Source: Armatimonadota bacterium (lineage in GTDB: Bacteria > Sysuimicrobiota > Sysuimicrobiia > Sysuimicrobiales > JACQTN01). From it: a DNA stretch of 5,630 bases. Positions 1 through 4,816 of this stretch are shown piece after piece. The stretch covers positions 1-5,630 of the forward strand of contig JACQTN010000286.1 of assembly GCA_016210785.1 (NCBI GenBank), in the 5' to 3' direction. Numbering within the stretch: the stretch's first letter is position 1; each line of letters starts with the position of its first letter. A model generated the notes under the pieces. The model had not been told where the DNA came from. It saw only the letters and a list, made by a program, of their open reading frames with translations, and searched no databases. A program made the position numbers and the translations under genes.

Positions 1-1
1 G

Positions 2-583
2 CTGCGAGAGGCGGGATGGCGGCCGGGGCCGGACGGCGTGCTGGTCAGCGGCACGGGCAAGCGCTTCTCGGTCAGATTCACCGTCAAGGCGGAGTCCGGG
101 GACGACCAGCGGGTGCAGCAGATCATGCAGCAGCAGTGGCGCCGCCTGGGCATCGAGACCCAGATCACCAACATGCCCGAGAAGCAGATCATCCCCACGA
201 TCTTCCAGCGCCGCGACCCGCCGCCCATCTACTACGGCGATGTCTTCACCTCGTGCGGCCAGACCGTGCTGCAGTTCCGCTACCACTCGTCCCGGATCCC
301 CAGCGCCAGGAACGGGTACACCGGGTTCAACATCAAGGGCTTCAGCTCGGCCGACGGCGACCGCATCGCGCTGGCCCACGATGCGGAGGTGGACCAGGCC
401 AGGCGGATCGAGCTGCTGCGGCAGTTCCAGCACGTCTTCATCGAGGAACTGCCAGAGATTCCCATCTACCACGTGGTGGCGGTGAACGTGCTGAAGGACG
501 GCCTGATGAACGTGCGGCCGGTGGGTGAGCTGACCATCCAGGCGCTGATCACCCGCGACATTCACGAGTGGCGGTGGCGCTAA
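2..583 (+). CDS. ABC transporter solute-binding protein, family 5 (peptide/nickel type), 5'-truncated
   Basis: This is the C-terminal 193 residues of an extracytoplasmic solute-binding protein that would capture a peptide or similar ligand and pass it to a permease pair. The reading frame is open to the left edge, so the true start and signal peptide lie outside; an in-frame GTG at 38 is internal. The visible part opens with LREAGWRPGPDG, the usual lead-in to the last lobe of SBP_bac_5 proteins, followed by a strand and the helix QQIMQQQWRRLGIE (39-52). Then come YHSSRIPSARNGYTGFN (94-110), a helical stretch around DQARRIELLRQFQHVFIEELPEIPIYH (131-157), and the terminal HEWRWR. All are typical of the C-terminal lobe of this family. 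The permease genes downstream fit this role. The ligand cannot be predicted from this fragment. The gene ends with TAA at 581-583, just before a structured intergenic element. Confidence 0.93.
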   Translation: MREAGWRPGPDGVLVSGTGKRFSVRFTVKAESGDDQRVQQIMQQQWRRLGIETQITNMPEKQIIPTIFQRRDPPPIYYGDVFTSCGQTVLQFRYHSSRIPSARNGYTGFNIKGFSSADGDRIALAHDAEVDQARRIELLRQFQHVFIEELPEIPIYHVVAVNVLKDGLMNVRPVGELTIQALITRDIHEWRWR

Positions 584-594
584 GTGTTAAGGAT

Positions 595-623
595 GGCTGG
601 AGCGGCTTTTCGCCACTCCAGCC
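595..623 (+). other. Conserved 5' hairpin of element A
   Basis: Arms 595-606 and 612-623 form a 12-position stem with loop TTTTC; eleven positions pair and one is a C-A mismatch (603 with 615). The equivalent hairpin in element B (4312-4340) has the same loop. The third pair from the base is C-G here and G-C there, a compensatory change, and the mismatch here is T-A there. Confidence 0.75.
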
Positions 624-639
624 TTCACCATGTGTCCGA

Positions 640-666
640 CCGGGGGAGAGCCTTTCTCTCCCCCGG
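640..666 (+). other. Perfect 11-bp GC-rich hairpin in element A
   Basis: Arms 640-650 and 656-666 are perfect complements around a 5-base loop (CCTTT), directly after the conserved TGTCCGAC block. No run of T follows, so it lacks the second half of an intrinsic terminator. Element B has different palindromes at the corresponding place (GGCACGTGCC at 4373-4382 and a 12-base palindrome at 4381-4392), so the position but not the sequence of the structure is kept. It could stall or protect transcripts, which is inference. Confidence 0.75.
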
Positions 667-751
667 ACCGGTGCGTGCAACTCGGTGCGAGGTGTTCTGT
701 ATCTACCGCGCTTACCGGCTGCGCGGCGCACACGCGACAGTGGGGAATCCG

Positions 752-812
752 GAGCATCGCCGATGCTCGGACTCGGCGGCGCGAGTCCAGTTCTGCGCCG
801 TTCAACTCGCAG
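752..812 (+). other. Cluster of three short hairpins in element A
   Basis: Three stems follow each other: GAGCATC/GATGCTC (752-758 with 762-768, 3-base loop), GGACTCG/CGAGTCC (769-775 with 782-788, 6-base loop) and CTGCG/CGCAG (793-797 with 808-812). The first two arms include the block GATGCTCGGACT that is also present in element B, where it lies beside a different, much longer stem. Confidence 0.55.
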
Positions 813-890
813 CGCCGATACCGACACATCGTGGGAAGCCGGTCCTGCGCATGACGGGATCAAGGAATCCTCACAAACGGCGCGGCAGAT

Positions 891-896
891 GAGGTG
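891..896 (+). promoter_or_regulatory. Ribosome binding site of the M20 gene
   Basis: GAGGTG, part of GATGAGGTGA, lies four bases before the ATG at 901 and matches the anti-Shine-Dalgarno sequence well. It supports that start and indicates that the M20 gene can be translated independently of the binding-protein gene more than 300 bases upstream. No clear promoter boxes were seen in the preceding gap. Confidence 0.65.
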
Positions 897-900
897 ACGC

Positions 901-2121
901 ATGGCGACGGATCCGCTGGCGATTGCAGAGCGTCGGTACGATCACGGCTACGTGGTGGACACGCTGGTGACCCTGGCGCGCACGCCGTCGGACGTGCCCC
1001 AGGGGCAGAACGAGATCGAGCCGTCCGACCCCAAGCTCACCCACTACGTGCGCAGTGTTATCCGGCCGATGGTGGAGCGGCTGGAGCTGGGACCGGTGGA
1101 GGTCGATGAGCTCAACAACCTGATCTGCCGCATCGGGTCCGGGGCGCCGTCGCCCAGCCTGCTGGTCATGCCCTACACCACGGCGCAGCACGGCGACTAC
1201 ACGCCGCCGGAGCTGGAAGGCCGCCTGATGAACGGCCGCGATTACGGCTTCGACGAAGACTGCGTCTTTGGCCGGGGCACCAGCCAGAACAAGGGCGGCC
1301 TGGCGGCGACCCTGAGCGCGCTGAAGATCCTCAAGGACGAGGGGGTCCGGCTGCGCGGGACGCTGATCCTGGCGGTGAACGCCGAGGGCCAGTCCTCCCA
1401 CCGCTGCTCGATCCGCATCATGGACGGCCACGGCATCCGGGCGGACGCGGGGTGGCTGGCCACCGGCTCCCCGCGTCTCGTCATCGGCCACCGCGGCCGC
1501 GTGGACATCTACCTGACCATCCGTGGGGAGACGGGACACAGCAGCCAGCCGCACCTGGGGAAGAACGCCATCTGGGGGCTGGCGGAGGCACTCAACCGCA
1601 TCAAGGCCTTGAAGGCGAAGGTGAACCGGCAGCACCCCGTGCTGCCCGGGGGCGAGCAGGTGGAGCCGTACAAGCTTATCACCCGGCCCATCGCCCCGCA
1701 CACGATGCCGGAGGAAGCGCACCTGACCATCGACCGCCGCATTCTCCCGGACACCAACCCCGACGAGGCGGTGGAGCAGATGCGCCAGGCGATCGGCGAG
1801 ATCCCACCGTACGAGGTCATCGTGGAAAAGGGCGCGGTCCATCTGCCCTGGATGGTCCCTGCGGACCTTCCCCATGTGCAGACGCTGACGAAGATGCACG
1901 AGCGGGTGAAGGGCAAGCCGCCGGAGGTTGGCTACGTGCCGTACGCCTTCGACGCCGGGTATGCCAACTTCCGCGGCATCCCCACGGTGATGTTCGGACC
2001 GTCGGCCCGGGCCGTGCGGGTGCGGGGACGCGACGTGGTGGCCACCGAGTTCATTCCCGTCTCGGAAGTGCGGGACTTCACAAAGATCTACGCCGCGGCG
2101 ATCCTCTCGCTGCTGGCGTGA
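901..2121 (+). CDS. M20-fold metallopeptidase/amidohydrolase homologue with substituted metal site
   Basis: This 406-residue protein has the length and layout of M20 enzymes (DapE, ArgE, carboxypeptidase G2), cytoplasmic two-zinc hydrolases of amide bonds. Fold landmarks are LLVM (87-90), FGRGTSQNKGG (123-133), the lid-domain motif RGETGHSSQPHLGKNAI (208-224), IDRRILPDTNPDEAV (277-291) and GIPTVMFGPS (359-368). By eye against carboxypeptidase G2, the HxD zinc motif after LLVM reads PYTT, the bridging Asp is Gln129, the DEE motif reads AEG (161-163, keeping the likely base Glu162), the EPT ligand is lost near 187-191, and the C-terminal His is Asp or Val (378-379). An HGD at 97-99 might act as a shifted HxD. 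It may therefore be an unusual hydrolase or a non-catalytic binding protein. It starts after a good ribosome binding site and overlaps the M24 gene by 4 bases. Family assignment is firm; activity and substrate are not. Confidence 0.9.
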   Translation: MATDPLAIAERRYDHGYVVDTLVTLARTPSDVPQGQNEIEPSDPKLTHYVRSVIRPMVERLELGPVEVDELNNLICRIGSGAPSPSLLVMPYTTAQHGDYTPPELEGRLMNGRDYGFDEDCVFGRGTSQNKGGLAATLSALKILKDEGVRLRGTLILAVNAEGQSSHRCSIRIMDGHGIRADAGWLATGSPRLVIGHRGRVDIYLTIRGETGHSSQPHLGKNAIWGLAEALNRIKALKAKVNRQHPVLPGGEQVEPYKLITRPIAPHTMPEEAHLTIDRRILPDTNPDEAVEQMRQAIGEIPPYEVIVEKGAVHLPWMVPADLPHVQTLTKMHERVKGKPPEVGYVPYAFDAGYANFRGIPTVMFGPSARAVRVRGRDVVATEFIPVSEVRDFTKIYAAAILSLLA

Positions 2122-3326
2122 CGTTTCGGGCGCGGGCCGCCTACGACTGGGCCAGCCGGCAGCGCTGGCTCGATCTCCCTTTTCCCGTCGAGGAATACCA
2201 CGCGCGGGTTGAGCGGATTCGTCAACACCTGAACCGCGAGGAGCTCGATGCCGCCCTGGTCTTCGGGAACCCGGGACGGCCCGGCCCGGTCCGCTACGTC
2301 TCCAACTTCAACTCCTTCCTGGGCAGCACGCTGGTGGTGGTGCCGGCCGCCGGCGACGTGGCGCTTGTTACCGAGACCATCTTCCACCACGAGCCCATGC
2401 ACGCCATGATCTGGACCACCTGGGTCGAGGACGTCCGCTGCACCGACTTTCCGCTCGCCAACACCTCCGACGATCTGGCCGCCCACGTGCGGGACGTTTT
2501 CAGGGAGCGCGGCCTGGAGCGGGGGCGCGTGGCGCTGGTGGGGGAGCGCTGGATCCCTGCGGGACTGGAGGCGACCCTGCGCCGGGATCTCCCGCGCGTG
2601 GCGTGGGTGTCCGGGGCGCGCCTGTGGCTGGATGTCACCGCACGCAAGAGCCGGGCGGAGATCGCGGTGCTGCGGGAGGCCGCCGCCATCGCCGGACGCG
2701 GGTTCAAGGCCGCCCTGGCCGCCGCGGTGCCCGGCGCCGCCGAGTACCAGGTGGCGGGGGCCGCCGCGGGCGCCATGATGGAGGCGGGCGCGCAGGAAGT
2801 GTGGACGCCCATGGCCGTCGCCTTCGGACCACGGGCAGGGTTCAAGCACAGCGCACCCACGGGCCGGCGGATCCAGCAGGGCGACGCCTTCTTCATCGAC
2901 CTCAGCCCGGTCCGCCACGGCTACATCGTCGACGTGGCGCGCACGGGCGTCGTGGGTAGCGGCCCCTCGCGAATGCGGGCGATGCTCGACACCGCGCTCG
3001 GCATGGCAGACGCGGTGGTGGCCGCGGCCCGGCCGGGGGTGCAGGGCGGGGAACTCGTGGCGCTGTGCCGGCGGATCGCCACGGCTGCCGGGTTTGAGGA
3101 TCTCTTCTATCCCGATGCGGTGGGGCACGGCGTGGGCACGACGAAGTTCGAGACGCCGCTGCTCCTCGGCGAACACGTCGACGTGGTCCTGGAGGAGGGT
3201 ATGGTGTTTTCCCTCGAACCGATGCTCGTCGAGGAAAGCCTCGGGACCGCGGTTGTGGAAGATGAAATTCTCATCACTCCCGGCGGCGCGGAGATCCTGC
3301 CTTGTTTCACGCGGAAGCTGTGGTAG
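2118..3326 (+). CDS. M24-family (Xaa-Pro peptidase / creatinase-fold) metalloprotein
   Basis: The start is the GTG at 2118, inside GTGA that also holds the M20 stop. The frame is open far upstream, but only as a shadow of the M20 gene, and no Shine-Dalgarno is evident, so translational coupling is likely. The product has 402 residues, normal for aminopeptidase P/prolidase relatives. Residues about 26-165 form a creatinase-type N-terminal domain; about 175-402 form the pita-bread catalytic domain. All five metal ligands are visible: Asp261 (FFIDLSP), Asp272 (IVDVART), His337 (GHGVG), Glu367 (FSLEPM) and Glu381 (VEDEILIT). His244 (KHSAP) matches the substrate-binding His79 of E. coli methionine aminopeptidase. 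The second conserved His (His178 there) is Phe344 in TTKFETP. No signal peptide is seen. It likely acts in the cytoplasm on imported peptides or amide compounds; Xaa-Pro specificity is not established. Confidence 0.92.
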   Translation: MTFRARAAYDWASRQRWLDLPFPVEEYHARVERIRQHLNREELDAALVFGNPGRPGPVRYVSNFNSFLGSTLVVVPAAGDVALVTETIFHHEPMHAMIWTTWVEDVRCTDFPLANTSDDLAAHVRDVFRERGLERGRVALVGERWIPAGLEATLRRDLPRVAWVSGARLWLDVTARKSRAEIAVLREAAAIAGRGFKAALAAAVPGAAEYQVAGAAAGAMMEAGAQEVWTPMAVAFGPRAGFKHSAPTGRRIQQGDAFFIDLSPVRHGYIVDVARTGVVGSGPSRMRAMLDTALGMADAVVAAARPGVQGGELVALCRRIATAAGFEDLFYPDAVGHGVGTTKFETPLLLGEHVDVVLEEGMVFSLEPMLVEESLGTAVVEDEILITPGGAEILPCFTRKLW

Positions 3327-3328
3327 GT

Positions 3329-3360
3329 GCGCCGCGCGGTTCTAGGAGTTCCTGCGGCGC
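3329..3360 (+). other. Stem-loop between the M24 and permease genes
   Basis: GCGCCGC (3329-3335) and GCGGCGC (3354-3360) are perfect 7-bp complements around an 18-base loop, within the 55-base gap. No T-tract follows, so read-through into the permease gene is expected. In GC-rich DNA a stem of this size can arise by chance. Confidence 0.35.
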
Positions 3361-3381
3361 GGGCCGAATCTTAACGGGGTC

Positions 3382-4299
3382 ATGTGGGCATTTGTCGCAC
3401 GGCGGCTGGTCACGATGCTGCCCACGCTCCTGGGCGTCAGCATCATCATCTTCGTCATCCTGAGGGTGGTGCCGGGTGATCCCGCCCTCATCCTGGCCGG
3501 GACCCAGGCCGATCCCCAGACGGTGGCCAACATCCGCCGTGATCTGGGAACCGACCGGCCGCTGGCGGTCCAGTACCTGAACTTCATCACCGGCGCCGCG
3601 CAGGGAGACCTGGGGCGGTCCTTCTCCTCGCGACGGCCCGTGGCGCAGGAGGTCTTCCAGCGCTTCCCCCGCACGCTGCTGCTGGCCGTCACCGCCACGG
3701 CGCTGGCCACGGTCGGCCTGCTCCCCGGCATCGTCGCCGCCGCCCGCCAGAACTCCTGGCTCGATAGCGCCAGCATGCTGGTCGCGGTCATCGGCCTGTC
3801 CGTGCCCGGGTTCTGGCTGGGGCTGATGTTGATCTACGTCTTCGCGATCCGGTTCCCGCTGCTGCCGGCCGTCGGCCTGGACAGCGCGCGCTCCCTCATC
3901 CTGCCGTCGGTGGTGCTGAGCCTGACGCCGCTGGCGCTCATCGCCCGCATGACCCGGGCGACGATGCTGGACGTGCTGCGGCAGGATTACATCCGCACCG
4001 CGCACAGCAAGGGCATGGCGGAGCGGACGGTGCTGGTCAAGCACGCCGTGAAGAATGCCTTCATCCCGGTCGTGACTGTCATCGGCCTGGCGCTGGGGAT
4101 CCTCATGGGGACGGCCGTCATCGTCGAGATTGTCTTTGCCATCGACGGGTTGGGCCGGCTGCTGGTGACGGGAATCCTGGCGCGCGACTTCCCCATCGTC
4201 CAGGGCGCCGTTCTCGTGATGGCCGTGGTGTTTGTCCTCATCAACCTGGCGCTGGATATCTGCTACGCCTGTCTCGACCCGAGGATACGCTTTGGCTAG
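3382..4299 (+). CDS. ABC transporter permease, DppB/OppB/GsiC type
   Basis: This complete 305-residue inner-membrane permease would form half of the channel of a peptide-type importer, paired with the DppC-type protein downstream. The N-terminal VARRLVTMLPTLLGVSIIIF and the motif LRVVPGDPA (27-35) are hallmarks of the DppB side of the family. Hydrophobic segments lie at about 9-30, 98-120, 131-155, 172-190, 226-250 and 271-295, giving six membrane spans. The cytoplasmic coupling loop with the EAA-type motif is DYIRTAHSKGMAERTVLVKHAVKNAFIPV (202-230), which would contact the ATPase. The end, CLDPRIRFG, is standard. ATG 3382 is the only good start after the in-frame TAG at 3343-3345; only a weak GGGG (3376-3379) precedes it. 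The gap of 55 bases after the M24 gene suggests cotranscription. DppB, OppB and GsiC cannot be told apart by sequence alone, so the substrate is open. Confidence 0.95.
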   Translation: MWAFVARRLVTMLPTLLGVSIIIFVILRVVPGDPALILAGTQADPQTVANIRRDLGTDRPLAVQYLNFITGAAQGDLGRSFSSRRPVAQEVFQRFPRTLLLAVTATALATVGLLPGIVAAARQNSWLDSASMLVAVIGLSVPGFWLGLMLIYVFAIRFPLLPAVGLDSARSLILPSVVLSLTPLALIARMTRATMLDVLRQDYIRTAHSKGMAERTVLVKHAVKNAFIPVVTVIGLALGILMGTAVIVEIVFAIDGLGRLLVTGILARDFPIVQGAVLVMAVVFVLINLALDICYACLDPRIRFG

Positions 4300-4311
4300 G
4301 CGATAAAGGAC

Positions 4312-4340
4312 GGGTGGAGTGGCTTTTCGCCACTCCACCC
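4312..4340 (+). other. Conserved 5' hairpin of element B
   Basis: Arms 4312-4323 and 4329-4340 form a perfect 12-bp stem with the loop TTTTC. It is the counterpart of 595-623: same stem length and loop, with a compensatory change at the third base pair and a repaired mismatch at the ninth. No T-run follows. Confidence 0.8.
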
Positions 4341-4405
4341 TGCACTCAAGTGTCCGACGAGGAGAGGGCCTTGGCACGTGCCACGCGCGTGGAAGGTGTT
4401 TCACC

Positions 4406-4620
4406 CTACCGCGCTGGCCGAACGCACGGCGCCGGCACGTGCTACGTTCTACCGAGGCGCGCCATCCTACCGCGCTCACCGCACTCACGGCGCCCCTCGA
4501 TCCGGCACGTTCGACGCCGTGCAAGGCGGGTGTGTTCTACCGCGCGGCACGTTCAACGTCGTTGCAAGGTGCGCCACTCTACCGCGCTCACCGGACTCAC
4601 GGCGCACCGACTCACGGCGC
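4406..4620 (+). repeat. Degenerate tandem units built on CTACCGCGCT
   Basis: Five copies of CTACCGCGCT or close variants begin at 4406, 4449, 4467, 4537 and 4579. Steps are 43, 18, 70 and 42 bases; ignoring the 4467 copy, the series fits a period of about 43 with one unit lacking the motif. Between them recur GGCACGT-type stretches (4434, 4504, 4546) and ACTCACGGCGC (4483-4493, 4595-4605, and a shorter repeat at 4610-4620). The stretch from 4475 to 4493 recurs at 4587-4605 with one difference. Units are too divergent and unevenly spaced for a CRISPR array. Confidence 0.6.
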
Positions 4621-4663
4621 ACCCGCGACGGTGCGGATACCGACACTACCGTGATGCTCGGAC

Positions 4664-4733
4664 TGACCTCTCTGAAATCTCCGACGAGCTTCAACCTGTC
4701 GGCCGAGGGTCTCCGGAGATTTCAGAGGGGTCA
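4664..4733 (+). repeat. 20-bp inverted repeat near the 3' end of element B
   Basis: The arms 4664-4683 and 4714-4733 are complementary over 20 positions, with a single G-T wobble, around a 30-base loop. The inner arm part (CTGAAATCTCCG) is much more AT-rich than its surroundings, so chance pairing in GC-rich DNA is a poor explanation. Element A has no equivalent stem at this place. The 6-bp hairpin ACCGGC/GCCGGT (4733-4747) follows directly. No T-tract follows the stem. Confidence 0.75.
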
Positions 4734-4807
4734 CCGGCATAGCCGGTCCTCCGCATGAACAAAGGATGGCATCTCTGAGACACGCTTCCAAGCGGGTGAC
4801 TGTCAAG

Positions 4808-4811
4808 GGAG
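4808..4811 (+). promoter_or_regulatory. Ribosome binding site deciding the DppC-type start
   Basis: GGAG within AAGGGAG lies five bases before the GTG at 4817. The other candidate, ATG 4766, has AAAGG directly abutting it with no spacer, which is a poor arrangement. This favours the GTG start. Confidence 0.55.
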
Positions 4812-4816
4812 CACCG

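Larger units (their letters stand above)
588..854 (+). repeat. Intergenic structured element A (short copy)
   Basis: This stretch between the binding-protein gene and the M20 gene has no credible coding sequence. It resembles the interval 4304-4758. Shared blocks, in order, are: AAGGA plus a 12-bp hairpin with loop TTTTC (595-623); TGTCCGAC (633-640); one CTACCGCGCT unit (702-711); GATGCTCGGACT (762-773); GATACCGACAC (817-827); and AGCCGGTCCTGCGCATGA (837-854), which differs from the other copy at one base. Between them lie copy-specific hairpins. There is no T-tract after any stem, so it is not an obvious intrinsic terminator. I do not recognise the family. A dispersed intergenic repeat or a cis-acting/processed RNA is the best reading. 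Strand is assigned by the direction of the flanking genes. Bases 855-900 hold only the leader and ribosome binding site of the next gene. Confidence 0.65.
4304..4758 (+). repeat. Intergenic structured element B (long copy)
   Basis: This element of about 455 bases separates the two permease genes, which are usually nearly adjacent in such operons. It begins five bases after the dppB-like stop and carries the same framework as element A: AAAGGA plus the 12-bp hairpin (4312-4340), TGTCCGAC (4351-4358), CTACCGCGCT-type units (five here, one in A), GATACCGACAC (4636-4646), GATGCTCGGACT (4653-4664) and the 3' end AGCCGGTCCTCCGCATGA (4741-4758). The last two internal blocks are in the opposite order from element A. 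The extra length is mostly the unit array and a 20-bp inverted repeat. Short open frames across it show no protein-family resemblance and differ between frames only by repeat content. It is likely a second copy of a genome-dispersed intergenic repeat or RNA. Confidence 0.68.

Noticed and set aside
38..40. GTG at 38 as the start of the first gene
   Set aside because: The frame continues to the left edge with typical family sequence (LREAGWRPGPDG) before this codon, so it is internal.
595..666. Intrinsic terminator after the binding-protein gene
   Set aside because: The stems are strong but neither is followed by a T-run. A pause or processing role is possible, but terminator status is not supported.
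700..720. Possible T-box leader because of the TACCGCG string
   Set aside because: The wider T-box consensus, specifier domain and terminator/antiterminator pair are not visible, and the string recurs several times in element B as part of a repeat.
568..897. Short + strand open frames across element A
   Set aside because: Several overlapping frames are open at once and encode Arg/Ser-rich sequence through the hairpins; none has family resemblance.
871..1899. Long minus-strand open frame (342 codons) opposite the M20 gene
   Set aside because: It is the antisense shadow of a high-GC gene. The product is low-complexity (His/Arg/Gln-rich) with no family motifs, while the + strand frame is a clear M20 protein.
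1452..2117. Upstream extension of the M24 frame
   Set aside because: The extension is Arg/Pro/Gly/His-rich shadow sequence over the M20 gene; recognisable M24-type sequence begins after the GTG at 2118.
2088..3176. Long minus-strand open frame opposite the M24 gene
   Set aside because: Same reason: codon-position GC shadow with no recognisable domains; the + strand M24 motifs are unambiguous.
3307..4524. Minus-strand frame of 405 codons opposite the permease gene and element B
   Set aside because: The predicted product is dominated by Asp/Gln/His/Arg repeats typical of antisense reading of a membrane-protein gene.
4406..4620. Possible CRISPR array
   Set aside because: The repeated motif is about 10 bases, divergent, and spaced 18 to 70 bases, and the intervening sequence is itself repeated; no cas gene is present.
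4314..4758. Open frames across element B with repeated peptide segments such as YRAHRTHGAP
   Set aside because: The peptide repeats follow from the DNA repeats and appear in more than one frame, so the repetition is at DNA/RNA level. No ribosome binding site or homology supports translation.
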